This document shows, piece by piece, positions 36,065-48,063 of a DNA stretch of 64,000 nt. Source of the DNA: Amphiura filiformis. Its lineage: Eukaryota > Echinodermata > Ophiuroidea > Amphilepidida > Amphiuridae. The notes below the pieces were generated by a model that was given only the letters and a program-made list of their open reading frames with translations, made no database searches and was not told where the DNA came from. The first letter of the stretch is position 1. The number at the start of each line of letters is the position of its first letter. The stretch is from assembly GCF_039555335.1 (NCBI RefSeq), contig NW_027305501.1:787501-851500 (forward strand), read 5' to 3'. The position numbers and the translations under genes were made by a program.

Positions 36065-36589
36065 AATTAACCTGGATTTAAAAAAAAAAAGAACTTCCAA
36101 AATTTAGAAGTGAATCAATCGGAACTAAGACTTTTATTTTTGACATTTTCTTAAAAAACATAATAGCTTTTGAAACCGATCATGAGTTATGAGCGGCAAA
36201 ATCTGATCTAAATAAATGTTGCTCAAATTCTTCCAAATTCGAAATATTATATTAGACTACATGCATATAATGTTTAATAAAACTTGAGAATTTCCCCAAA
36301 AACAGTATCACCGTTTGATTTGTGTAAGTGGGCAATTACCTCAATAACGTGGGTTCAGAAAAGTTCAGAAAATTATTAATTTTATAATATGTATAAAGTC
36401 AAATAAGACACTTTTCATTGAACATGCATGAAACGTCATTTGAACATCTGTCCTAATGTACAATTCTGTACGTCCACCATGTAATACACATTGTTATTAT
36501 AGAATACTTTGTGGCTGTACATACAATTAAAATTTAAATGTAATAAGGAACCGAAATCTTTATAGCTCGTCGAAAATGTTTATACGTAT

Positions 36590-37620
36590 TACTATTAATC
36601 CTATTCCAAACAATAACATTCCTTTATATAATATAGTACTATTATAAGGTAAATGGCAAGGGGCATTGTGACATCGGGGACAACTCCCTCGAAAATGTTT
36701 ATACCTATTCCAAACATTTCTTATATAGTATTACAAATGTGGCTGTACACTGCAGGTGCACTAGTACTAATAAAATAATGAGCTCTGTCTGTCTGTCTGT
36801 CTATCCGGCTATGCGTTTCGCTGCGCTTCAACGCATCGTTCCGATATTTCGGATATAGATAGGTATCGGGCAGTCCACGTTTATGGGTGGTTTGAAAGGT
36901 CATCGGAGGTCAAGGTCAAAGGTCCAATTTTAAACTTTGTCCGGGCTCAAATTTGGTGGGTGGAATCCTTAATACGAGGGGAATATATGCCAGAAATAAA
37001 ATTGAGGTCAAAGGTCATTACGGAAGGGTCAAATACCGTGCATCATCTTACATGCAAGCTTTCATTTTCAATATCGTGCAGGTTTTCAAATTTGAACAAA
37101 ACCTAATTAAAAAGGATTTCATAGAACAAAATATGAAGCCCATTGACAGTTTAATCACTAGTGCGCATTGTGTTGTATGACATTTCTTTAAAACTTGGAA
37201 TGAAGTGAATTGACACATGCGTTATGTAATCGATCATTTCTTCGCGATCAGTCAATCGATTCCAGTAAAATTAGCGAATACGATGCAGAATAAGATGGGC
37301 TACACGCTGATATTTAGATTGTTGGATCCTGATATCTATTCCGACTTACGTCCAAACTCATTTGCCCGGTAATTTTTTTCTGGGGCACCCTGTATATTAT
37401 AAAGCAAAATGGCAAGAGGCATTGGGACAACTCCCTCGATAATGTTTATATACGTATTATTTTTATTCCAAACATTTCTATAGTATTATATATTATAACG
37501 CAAAATGGCAAGGGGTATTGTGGCAACTCCCTCCAAACATTCCTTTATAAAATATGGTATCATATATTATAAGGAATAATGGCAAAGGGCATTGTGGCAT
37601 CCAGGGCAAGCTCATCATAC
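36590..37620 (+). repeat. Scattered copies of a CAAGGGGCATTGTG repeat
   Basis: A unit of roughly 100 bp (TTATACGTATTA, CCAAACATTTCTTTATATAA, GGCAAGGGGCATTGTG, CAACTCCCTCGA) occurs at about 36560-36720, 37395-37500, 37500-37620 and again at 40850-40995. Copies vary by 10-20 percent by eye. GAGGTCAAGGTCAAAGGTCC lies at 36905-36925. No gene between them. Confidence 0.7.
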
Positions 37621-37767
37621 CACTAATAAGGAGCTATCGGTCTGTGGCAGAAATATGGCTAAGTGGGTTATAAGGTCAGGGGAGTGAACCTAAAACAATT
37701 TATGCAGTCCTGACTTACTTCTGTGTTCAACTGCAGTAGTATTTTGTTTATCCCTATTAGTGGACAC

Positions 37768-39041
37768 CAGACTTGTAGTCGAGTCACTGAAAGTCGAGTC
37801 CGAGTCGAGTCGAGTCATTGAGCCCTCGAGTCTCGAGTCGAGACGAGTCATGAAGCCCTTCGAGTCCGAGTCGAGTCGAGTCATTTGAAGTTGTCAGTCG
37901 AGTCGAGTCGAGTCGAGTCAGGCCATTCTGTCGAGTCGAGTCGAGTCGAGTCAGATATATGTTGTCGAGTCATTTCGAGTCACTAAAAAGTGTGTGTGTG
38001 GGGGGGATTCCTGATTTGCTTAATGTACAAATACAAATTTGCTAAAATAAGAGAATTTGAAAGTTCTGCATTATTTTGATGATAAAATGCTAGAATCAAA
38101 GGGGGTCACTGGGTAGCCGACCCTAAAAATAAAAGAGGTCATCGGGTACGACTTAAAAAAGATGTCATCAGGTATATTTGACTATAATGAATGGAACCCA
38201 CTACAATACCACACTTACTTCTAAAGTTGAGTGCCCCGTCTCCCTTCTGAGTCCATGTCAAAAAATGGACTGAGCTATGGCTTTTATCAAAGATTCTAAC
38301 AGAATTGTAAGAATTTGGAATCAATCCCATAATATACATGTACACTACCACAATGTAGGACTATGCAGAGTTTCAAGGAAAATAACACCTTTTTGTCTCA
38401 CAATGCCCCCCCCCCCCCTCAACTCACACCACCCCACACAGTTGACACTTCACAGACTCACCCCAACAGCCATACACGATTATACTCTTCAAAGACTCAA
38501 CCCAACCACCATTAGGCCCTACAATAATTTAATAAACCTGAATACACCCCAACACAGGTACATTTCTCAAAAACTACATGTATTTACATGGATCAGGCAG
38601 CAGACTTATGTGGAGGTGTTGGTGTGTGTGGCACATTAGGGACATGACATGTAACTCAAAGATGCACACAGCATACATGTAGCCTACATGAAGGGCAATG
38701 TATTCAATGGGAGGGGGGTATAATAAAAAATATAATAATGATATGAGTAATATGATAATACAAATGATAATAATAATCATAATAATAGAAAATTACCATT
38801 CAGGTATTATTAGAAATAATTTATATTTTCGAGTCATTTTTAAAATGTCGATTCAGCCACAGTGACTCGAGTCACAAGCCTCGAGTCATCGAGTCGAGTC
38901 ATCAAATTTCGAGTCATCGAGTCATCAACCCTCGAGTCGAGTCGAGTCGTCGAGTCGCCTTGGCTCGAGTCGAGTCATCGAGTCACCAAAACTCGAGTCG
39001 AGTCGAGTCGAGTCATTTCGAGTCGAGTCACTACAAGTCTG
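37768..39041. mobile_element. hAT-type element with subterminal GAGTCGAGTC arrays
   Basis: The exact 8-bp duplication GTGGACAC flanks it (37760-37767 and 39042-39049). The ends are CAGACTTGTAGTCGAGTCAC and, inverted, CAGACTTGTAGTGACTCGAC. The first ten bases match the right end of the hAT element at 15957-18229, so both belong to one family. Arrays of GAGTC/GACTC units occupy 37783-37980 and 38828-39030. The ~850-bp centre is AT-rich and noncoding and unrelated to the centre of the larger element. Confidence 0.92.
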
Positions 39042-39289
39042 GTGGACACCATACCTATAATAGCAGTCGCTAGAGAATAGTTCAAGTAACACATGCATGC
39101 ACCGTAATGTCTACCCAGAATTCATTGCTGCAAATTATTTTTGAATTTCAAACTATGTCCGAATGGTCTGCAAATGGTACAGATTTGTCATTTCTGTCTG
39201 TTGGTAAGGGTATGGAAGTGGTTGTGTAAGGCTACCCATAATGCAATGTGAAGTGGTTGTTTACCCATAATGCAATTTGTAAAGTTGCT

Positions 39290-39790
39290 CCAATCGGGTT
39301 GTAACTCGGGGATAGACACTCCGGGAGTATAAAACCACAAAGGTCATCTAAGGTCAAAGGTCAGGTCAACTTTAAAGTTGCTCCGATCGGGCTGTAACTC
39401 GGGGAAAATAATCCCTACCAAACTGCAAAGGTCATCCGAGGTCAAAGGTCAGGTCAAATTTGAAGCTACTCCAATTGGGCTGTAACTCGGGGAAAATGAT
39501 CATCCTCAACACTCGGGGAGTCAAAAAACCGCAGAGGTCATCCGAGGTCAAAGGTCGGGTCAAATTTGAAGTTGTTTCGATCTGCCTTTAACTCGGGGAA
39601 AATGATCCCTGACACTTGGGGAAACATCAAAGGTCATCCGAGGTCAAAGGTCAGGCCAAATTAAAAGCTATTCCGATTGGGCTGTAACTTGCGGAAAATA
39701 ATCCCCGACTGCCGCGAAGTATAAACCCGCAAAGGTCATCCCAGGTCAAAGGTCAGGTCAAATTCAAAGTTGCTCCGATCACCAGGGAAC
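39290..39790 (+). repeat. Tandem array, ~90-105-bp unit, with AGGTCAAAGGTCA motifs
   Basis: The marker CTGTAACTCGGGGAAAAT falls near 39300, 39391, 39480, 39586 and 39681, so there are about five units. Each has a GAGGTCAAAGGTCAGGTCAA block, which contains a direct repeat of AGGTCA spaced by one base (a DR1, the textbook site for RXR- or HNF4-type nuclear receptors). Whether it binds anything is unknown. GGTCA-rich tandem DNA also occurs at 14.4-15.0 kb. Confidence 0.85.
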
Positions 39791-41716
39791 AGTTTGGAAC
39801 ATTTTGCAGGAGTCGTGTCAAAGGTCAAGGGTCCACCTCCCCAAACTTAATTTACGGTCTATCAGTAGACTATCACCACGATTTGGCTTTAGTGGAATAT
39901 GTTTATATACGTATGTAACAGTGAAGATTATTAGGGTGATTTTCGTTTTGTTCAACTTAGGATCCAGGGGCTTACTCGGGCGATAATAAATGTCCAATAC
40001 CGTTACACAAAATAAAACACATTGAAGACTTGTAAATATACAATGTTAATGCTCTGGCTTTAATATATGATGATATAATAATAATGTAGAAACAATATGA
40101 AGATCGATGCGATGATAATATGATGACGATTGAATTGACTACAGGTTGAGCAGTTGGAGGCTCAGATCGAAATGAAGTGAAAATATTCTAAGAAACAAGT
40201 TCATATGGAAACCAGCTTTAAGTACCATCTCTGCTACAGCATAAATAATAACCCTAACTAAGCATTTACTTAATACAAATCTTAACAATACACAACCCGT
40301 TAAAGAGATAAAACTTCCTCATGAATAATTCATAAGTAGATCACCTACAATCTCAAGCTAAAAGATAAGTGGCAATATAATTTACACCACACTCAAGTTT
40401 TTAGGATAACAATACACACTCATATAAAAGGAATCAATTGCTAAAGTGCTCTTAAAACTTCTATGAATGGAAGACAATAACCAATGAAGACATAAACATT
40501 TAAAGTACTCATAAACTTGAGAATCAAAGGATGCAGCGTGTTCATTATCAATGCATGAGGTGAATGACCTTTTCAAATTAAAGATAGACCATAATCTATT
40601 AAAATAATTTCAAAGACATTGATGATTACGATGGAAAATAACTTAACTTGATGATGATTATGATCGATTGATTACACTACAGATAGAAATATAATTTGAT
40701 ATGAAACCAAAAACCTACATTAATTAAGAATGACACAATCAAAATAAACAAAATAATAAACATGGTAAAGAATCATATACCTTAAGTCCTGACATTTCAA
40801 ACCCTAAACTTATTATTAAAACCAACCATTCTGATGCCGGTTACACGTAATTATTCTTATTCCAACCATTTCTTTATAATATAGTATTATATATATTATA
40901 AGGCAAAATGGCAAGGGGCATTGTGTCATTAGGGGGGAACTCCATCGAAAATCTTTTTATACGTATTATTGCTATTCCAAACATTTCTTTATATAATAGG
41001 GGCCTAATGTATAATTATATATTACTAGGCGGTTGCCCATATTTGGCGGTTCTCGGCTGGGCGCGATTACCTGGTTGATGGTGACTTTACCCACCAAGTT
41101 TCATGCCCAAGTGACTGTTTTTACTAATTTGACCTCAGATGACTCGTGGGTGAAACTCAGAGTAACGACTACCTATTCTAGAAGGACTATCTGGTTAGAC
41201 TATCTTTTGAATAAAGTGCTCAATCCCAAAAGGGAGAGCGTATAAAAATTCAAAGAACAGACCTACAGAAATAGGAGTTTCATGCCTAGAAGGCAATCGA
41301 AGATTTTATACTATGAGATAAGGCACTTTGTACAAACGGCCTATACCATGCTATACCGCAGTTGAAGACCGCGACCGGCAATTCGCAAGCGTCGTCGCCG
41401 GCCAAGTCTTACTGCGATCGTGTAATGAGAAGAGACCATAGAGTCCTACATAGAAGTCTGAGGAAGAGACGGTCCGAATCGTAATTTATTATTTATTACT
41501 TTATCGGAAAATCACATTTTTGTACCGCTCACAAAACAAAGAGTATAAGTCCGCCCACCGCTGTCAATCATTCTAATGAAAAATAAAACAAGCTCTGGCA
41601 ATGACGTAATCTTAACGAAGTCTCTAACGAAGTCCTCGGTTGATTTACTCATTTAATACCATGTTTACGTAATCTCAGAGCATTTTATGACCACTGATAA
41701 CGGAAAACCCCGGGGG
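39791..41716. other. Gene-free stretch
   Basis: AT-rich sequence with ATGATGATTATGA-like low complexity at 40070-40700, one CAAGGGGCATTGTG repeat copy (40850-40995), and moderate-GC unique sequence at 41020-41470. The 70-codon frame at 41033-41245 shows no recognisable domain. Confidence 0.5.
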
Positions 41717-42060
41717 TTCTCAGTACAAATGACCATATGGGGACGTGCCGCAAATATGGGTAGCATTTTCAGCCTCTTGGTATATCAATGACCCCTTTTT
41801 CAAAGCCTATTTTGGTATATTAATGGGTCCTTTTTTCAAAATTTTCTCAATTTTTTCAAAAAATAGCCCAATTTTTCGTTAATTTAGCAAAAATTTTCAA
41901 AATTTTCCCGAAATTTTGGGAAAATTTGTAAAAACTAGGACAATTTGGGTTAAATTCGGCCGAAAATTTTGACTTTTGGTATATCAATGGGTCCAAATTT
42001 CTTGAAAAATTGGTATATTTATGGGTCCACTTTCAAATTCTCAGCGGCACGTCCCTACCA
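41717..42060 (+). repeat. Dispersed repeat with CGGCACGTCCC ends, copy 1
   Basis: CAAATGACCATATGGGGACG through TCTCAGCGGCACGTCCCTAC matches 63530-63830 in inverted order (GGTCATTTGTATTGAG, GCTGAGAATTTGAAAGTGG). The interior is AAATTTT-rich. A family of about 320 bp. Confidence 0.75.
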
Positions 42061-43762
42061 AAACCAAATTCCAATAAAACATTCACGTCTCCCGTTTCTC
42101 TCCTCGTCTCAGCCCCAAACATCTCCCGCGCCGTTTACTCACATGTTCAGGACTGAAACACAAGAGAGAGAGAGAGAGAGACCAAGGAGTGTTGGGGCAG
42201 GTGTCAGGTCGCATGCAAGTCTAGCAACTCAGATTATACCTCGTATATAGCCTATCTGATATTATCAAGATAATTCACTCATCACTTCCTCATCCAAGGT
42301 AGCTATAGACGAATCCAACGAGCTAAGTCATGGTCAGGATTTGGTCGGCCATTATAGGGTCCCCGTATGCACCAAATAGGTGTTGTGAGTGCCCAATTGG
42401 GTGGATTAAAGCCATATTATAATATTTGCTGACGAGAACGCCTCAAAAAATTTATAAATTCTGGTTTTTACACGATTGTAATGTACTTTAGCCAATAAAG
42501 ATACTCTGCAAAAATCAAGACTTTAGGTGCTGTAGTTTTGTCAAAATCCGAGATTTTGAATAAAACGATGGAACCGGCGTTTTATTATTATGATGGAAAT
42601 ATTAGTCGAACACGTATGCACAGTACGCACACGGCGTGCGGGATACGCATACACACACACCCCGAGGATCGTACCGTATTACAACCGCGGGAGTAACATG
42701 CATGGGCGCTATTGCGCTAGTAGTAAATTCCAGTTTTCTATGCGTTACCTCACGTGTTCGGCTCAAAATTAAAAGGGGATATATCTGACAGTAAAAGCTA
42801 TAACATTTTATGGAAAATTAATACTAATTTTTTTTTTACAGAAATGTTATAATATGGCTTTAAACCCGCTTAAAATTCGATGTTAGATTCTTTTGTGTTG
42901 TAAACTGTCATCATTCTTTTGTCTACGTGTAACACGGGTGATAGAATGCAGTTTAAAATACCCTTCAATGCCGCATCATTTCACATTTTTAGGTGAGATA
43001 GCGGGGTCCCCGTCGCGGCTATGACTGTCATTGCGGTGTAGGAATGCGTAAAATTGGATTCGTCTATAGCCGAATGACTGAGACTCACATGTGACCTGCT
43101 CATTCCCGTACACATAAAAAAAGAATGGATCGTAATTAAATAAAAATTCAAATTGTGCTGACATCGCTCAAACCTGTACTACGATTAGTGTCTTTGAAAA
43201 GAGCGGTATTGTATTTAATCATTGATTGCACACATACACTAAGCATATCTCGAGATTAAATTGAACAGAACGAACGTCATTTGAGAGCTAAGACTACGCC
43301 CTTGGCGTTGTTGTAAGCATCATATCACAACGTTATTTTCTAATTGCCAAAGAGGGCGCTGTTCACTTGCACAATTTTTTGAGACAGGCTGTATATTCGT
43401 TTATTGCTATGGTAATTATTAATTAATGCTTTTGAATCACTACCTCTACGGCGAATATAAATCATATTAGTCTAAAAAAGCAGCTGAAGATTTATCGCAT
43501 GGCCCACTCCACATTATACCCCCAAATTTCATCAGGATTTAGAATTTCACAGCCATAAAAAAAAAATCCGAAAATCAAATCTCGTAAGGAAAATAGGATT
43601 CGTATAACAAATTGGGTGAATTCAAAACTGATTCTTCAAAGACGATTCTCCTTAAGTCCTTTCGCAATAAACAAAACTGATTATTGCACTGTGTGACAAA
43701 ATTCTACCCTGTTCGCCATTTGGAAAGAGTATGCACAATGGGTATTAGGCATGCCAAGTTGA
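42061..43762. other. Gene-free stretch downstream of the EF-hand gene
   Basis: An (AG)n run at 42160-42182. 42735-42810 matches 26760-26840 of the 5.4-kb unit (CGGCTCAAAATTAAAAGGGG, ATATCTGACAGTAAAAGC). 43160-43450 resembles parts of the 45.2-46.5 kb repeat. The 3' end of the EF-hand transcript should lie in 43.5-43.76 kb; I see no clear AATAAA near it. Confidence 0.5.
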
Positions 43763-46700
43763 TCAAGCTTTTACTTCTGGAAACTCTTCCCATGAAATCA
43801 TCGCATCGCCTGGAATAAAATAACAAAACAAAAAAACATTTGTCATATTGCGTATTCATTATTTGATTTATTGTGGGATATACTGATTGAACAATGGACT
43901 GAACCGATTTGAGCACTGCCATACTGGAAAATGTTGCCAATCAATATTCGTGAAGTCATGTGATTGACACCATTTATAGTTGTACAATATTTAAATAGGC
44001 ACCTTTAAGGGCTGGGGTATGAACGTTTGGACAGTATTTATTTTGGGAATTTAGAGCACATCAGACATATCGAATTGCATTCTGAATACGAAGAATGTCA
44101 TTCTGATATCAAATAATTTTGATTTTTGAAATTCGCAATTTAATACACATTTTATGGCAAATCATTAAAATTGATATTTTTGATATTTAACAGTACTTGA
44201 AGTAAACTTTATAAATCTGATGATTTATAATTAAAGTGTATGTAGGTGGGATGAAAAGCCGACCGATCAATTGAAAATTTTGACCTTTCGTATTGAAGAT
44301 ATGGATTTTTTTTTCCCAAAACAACAAAAAAAATTAGGTCTTTTTGGGAAAAAATCCATATATCTTCAATATGAAAGGTCAAAATTTTCAATTGATCGTC
44401 GGCTTTTCCTCCCTGCTACATACATTTTAAGAATATATCATTAGATTTATATAATTTACTTCGAGGACTGTTATATATCAAAATTTGAAAAATATCAAAT
44501 TTTTATAATTTGTCATAAAATTTGTATTATATTGTGATTTAAAAAAATGAAAATTATTTGATATCAGAAAGACATGCTTCGTATTCAGAATGCAATTCGA
44601 TAGGTCTGAGGTGCTCGCATGTCCCACAAAAAATACTGTCGAAACGCAATAAACGCTCATTTTGGATCCCTATTATTAGGTGTTTATATTTGTACATGGG
44701 CGTATCGAGAGCTGTCATAACGTGTTTATTCATTTTATTTAAAATAGCCTCACAAACCACTTTGGGCGTCACCTAGGAATTACATAGGCCCTATATAGAA
44801 ATTGAGTCATCTCAAGCGCAAGATGCTCGCCTGCTGTGTAAAGCGTTAATATGCTGTCGGGTCAGTTACCAATTTAATGGTGGAACCCTTTTGTTCGAAA
44901 CAATGATAGTATTTTCACAGGGCTGTCAACTCTCACGCATTGGCCGTGAGTTTCACGTATTGGGTCACTTTCTCACGGTCTCACGCCAAGGTAGTATAAT
45001 ATCACGCCTGAAAGTAAATCTCACGCAAAAAGCTGAAAATTGAGTAAAATCTCACGCATCGCCATGAAAAAATTGTTGTTGCTACCCCCCGCTGCTTTCA
45101 CATTTTTGAGCACCGTGGCTTAAATAATCATGGGTCAAAATGAACATTGAAGGCGGCAATTACCGGTATGCCTCTGTCTGACGACAAGCAATTCCAAAAA
45201 GTTGACAGCCCTGATTTTCATGAATTCGCCGTAGAAGAGATGATGTAATTAGGATTAACTACCATAGAGATAGGTTATAACAATTTTTGAATATATCGCA
45301 CTTATCTATTCCGTTCACACGGTACCATGTACCATTGAACCATAAATGTCAAAAAAAAACAGGGATAAAGATCTGGATCGTAATTCTATAGAATTTTTAT
45401 ATCATAATGATCCCTCGCACCTGTAAGATTAGCGGTATTGTATTTAATCTGTGATTGCGGACGTATACATTGGTGATGAGTGCAAGCTGCTTTTAGTGCA
45501 GGGCGATATATTTAAAAATTGTTTAAACTTTTGCTATGGTAGTAAATCTTGTTACATCATCACTTCTCACGGCGAATAGCCTGTCGGCAAATCAAATCGA
45601 TATCAAAGGAACAATGCGTTACGTAATCTATTGGCTCGCCATGTTTATATACGCTGTCGAAGTGATGATGTAACAGGATAGGATTAACTACCATAGCAAT
45701 AGATGAATACAATTTTTGAATAGATCGCCCTGCACAACAACGTTCACGCGGTACCTATGCATTGAACCATAGATGTCAAAGAAAGGCTGATCACTCGCAC
45801 CTGTAAGATTAGTATCTTTGAAGAGAGCGGTATTGTATTCAATTTATGATTGCAGACGTATACACAAGTGATGAGTGCAACCTGTTTGTAGTGCAGGGCA
45901 ATATATTCAAAAATTGTTTTAACCTATTGCTATGGTAGTAAATCTTGTTACATCATCACTTCTCACGGCGAATAGCCTGTCGGCAAATCAAATCGATATC
46001 AAAGGAACAATGCGTTATGTAATCTATCAGCTCGCCATGTTTATAATACGCTGTCGAAGTGATGATGTAACAGGATTAACTACCATAGCAATAGATAAAT
46101 ATAATTTTTGAATAGATCGCCCTTCACTACAACGTTCACGCGGTACCTATGCATTGAACCATAGATGTCAAAGAAATGCTGATCACCTGTAAGATAAGTA
46201 TCTTTAGTCGTGATCACACAGTCGGATATAAGTGAGTTATTACCGGTAATAAGCGACTTATAACCAGTATCAGTGACTTATTACCGGTATTAAGTGACTT
46301 AAATCCGAGTGTGTGAACACAACTTTTGAAAAGAGCGGTATTATATCCAATCTCTGATCTATGATTGCAGACATACACAGGTGATGAGTGCAACCTGCTT
46401 GTAGTTCGATCTATTCAAAAATTGTATTGATCTATTGCTATGGTAGTTAATCCGATTATTTCGTAATTTCGACAGCGTATAACCTCGCATATGAAAATCA
46501 GGAAAATTTCGGATCTGTTGCCCTTATAGAGGTTGTGCATATGACGTATCATACCGTAAAAATGCATTCAACAAATGCATGATTTCAATCTACCGCGACA
46601 GTTCAGTTGTGTTCACACTGTCGGATATAAGTGATTTATTACCGGTAATAAGCGACCTAAATCCGGTAATAGTGACTTATGACCGGTATTAAGTGACTTA

Positions 46701-47406
46701 AGTCCGACCGTGTGAACACGACTTTCGTCTCACAAACATAACAAAAATGCACTACGATCAAATAGCCTAAGGTTGACAATGGTTGATGACAACATTTGAT
46801 TGAATGGACTGCACGTGTCGTGATTACGGTGAAGGACACCGGTTCAAATCCTTTGTTTGGAGCTAATCAATAATTTCATAATAATTTCATTATAACATAA
46901 TCTTATTTGGACCTTACCATTGGCATCGTCATCCTTGAGGAACTCTACAAAGTTGTCAATTGTACCAGCAGAAGCTACCCATTCCTCCAATTGTATCTGC
47001 TTATTGCCATTCACGTCCAGAAGAGTAAACACTTCTTTCTTTGTCTTCTTTGAAGCATGCGAATCTTCTGCTGGCGCTTTAGCTTCACGTTTGAATCTGC
47101 AAACAAGCGTGTAACCTTTCATCAATAAGTATAAAAAATATGGGGGTCAAAAAAATTACCTCCTATCACAGGGGGATCAAAATATTCAGTGCATTAATAG
47201 AGGGTCAAAAACATTAAATCATAAACAAAGAAATGGAATATTTACCTATGCTCCATGCCGACTCCAACAGCTCCTGTATCTGGATCATATGTTGGGTATA
47301 CATCCGTATTGTCACCAACGGGTACCCTGCAGGACCATCCAGGTTCGGGAATCAGTAGGCCTACTAAGCAAATCAGCATCACTGCAAAAAAGAGTGTCTT
47401 GGCCAT
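43763..47406 (-). CDS. Small secreted protein with two EF-hands, three exons
   Basis: The coding exons are 47406-47246, 47096-46918 and 43809-43763 (TGA at 43765-43763). Together they give 387 nt, a 128-residue protein. Both introns have GT...AG ends (CATAG|GTAAA, TTTGCAG|ATTC, AATG|GTAAG, TTCCAG|GCG), and the phases agree. Residues 1-25 (MAKTLFFAVMLICLVGLL...) form a signal peptide with likely cleavage before Cys26. EF-hand 1 has the loop DVNGNKQIQLEE. EF-hand 2 has DANGDAMISWEE, with ligands D1, N3, D5, position 7 and E12 all suitable for calcium. Its loop is split by intron 2 after the second base pair of glycine context (phase 1), so only splicing reveals it. The protein is a compact, secreted, probable calcium-binder. 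I cannot name an orthologue. Intron 1 is 149 bp; intron 2 is 3108 bp and full of MITEs. Confidence 0.85.
44007..44671. repeat. Complete palindromic MITE (family A)
   Basis: The left arm (AGGGCTGGGGTATGAACG...) and right arm (ending CATTTTGGATCCCT) are inverted copies sharing CATATCGAATTGCATTCTG and TTGAAAATTTTGACCTTTC. The central hairpin (about 44279-44384) repeats GAAGATATGGATTTTTT on both sides. It lies inside intron 2 of the EF-hand gene. This is the reference copy for the fragments at 13.96, 15.38, 19.75 and 28.1 kb. Confidence 0.88.
44918..45213. mobile_element. hAT-type MITE with CTCACG-rich interior
   Basis: The ends are CAGGGCTGTCAACTCTCACG and, inverted, CAGGGCTGTCAACTTTTTGG. The flank ATTTTCA is present on both sides (44911-44917, 45214-45220), 7 bp of a likely 8-bp duplication. 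The interior has repeated CTCACGC words. It lies in intron 2 of the EF-hand gene. Confidence 0.85.
45225..46480. repeat. Tandem and inverted ~390-bp units in intron 2
   Basis: Two large units begin near 45505 and 45900, each containing a self-complementary pair: TTGCTATGGTAGT...TTACATCATCACTTC facing GAAGTGATGATGTAAC...ACTACCATAGCAATAG. Partial units flank them at 45215-45350 and 46320-46480. The block GTTCACGCGGTACCTATGCA is repeated in each. There is no coding signal. Confidence 0.8.
46207..46323. repeat. Small palindromic MITE, copy 1
   Basis: A self-complementary ~117-bp element built of TATAAGTGACTTATTACCGG words, ending GTGTGAACACAAC. It matches 46606-46732 in the same intron. Confidence 0.85.
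46606..46732. repeat. Small palindromic MITE, copy 2
   Basis: Ends GTTGTGTTCACACTGTCGG and, inverted, GTCGTGTTCACACGGTCGG. The interior is of ACCGGTAATAAG type. It sits within a diverged copy of the 5.4-kb unit's 23.05-23.30 kb block (46520-46880: ATCTACCGCGACA, TGATTACGGTGAAGGACACC), so it is a later insertion into that older repeat. Confidence 0.85.
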
Positions 47407-47462
47407 GATGATCTAAAAAATAAATAAATAAATAAAAGCAAATCATTTATCAATGCGACGAG

Positions 47463-48063
47463 GAAAAAAACCTGTTCTACGGGCGGACGGACCTTTCAAG
47501 TAGGACCGGTCGGGCGGGCATTTTTTTTTTCATCTTTTTTTTTTCTGGAGGCTAAAATTACCTTACAATTTTACCAAAATCTGACAAATCTGAATTAAAA
47601 AAAAAAACATATTTTCTAAACATTTTCAGGGCGCGCACCACCAAATCACTCCGCTCGCGATGTAATGTGGATGAGTTACGGTAAAAACGAAATCTTTTTA
47701 AAGGTATTTTGGGCCTTTCTGTGGACTTGTAAAGATAAAGAGAAGCATGTTATAGCTTAGATAAAAAAAAATTTGAGACCTATGAACTTTGATCGCCCAA
47801 AAAGATGCAAAACACAATTTTTGAATAAAGTAGGCCCGCGGATTGAAAAATGGCCAGAAACGGGTTTTCAGGGTAGAGAAGGGGTCGAAAATGGTGATGG
47901 CGTTATAAACACACATATAGGCCTATCTCGAAATGGGACGCTGAATTGGTGGCGTGCGCCCTTCAGCCAACATTTTACATGATTTTAGCAAAATTGAAAA
48001 AAAAAATCTCCAAAACACAACTGGGTCGGTCGGTCTCGTAAAACAGGGTTTTTTTCGCCGCCT
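47463..48063. repeat. Repeat with CCTGTTCTACGGGCGGACGG ends, copy 1
   Basis: The left end CCTGTTCTACGGGCGGACGG faces an inverted end near 48010-48063 (GGTCGGTCGGTCTCG...ACAGGGTTTTTTTCGCCGCC). The same family is at 59195-59463. It lies just upstream of exon 1 of the EF-hand gene (47406), so it occupies the promoter-proximal region. The interior is purine/pyrimidine-rich and noncoding. Confidence 0.75.

Noticed and set aside
41033-41245. 70-codon frame in moderate-GC sequence as a possible exon
   Set aside because: No recognisable domain, and no convincing splice sites in phase on both sides.
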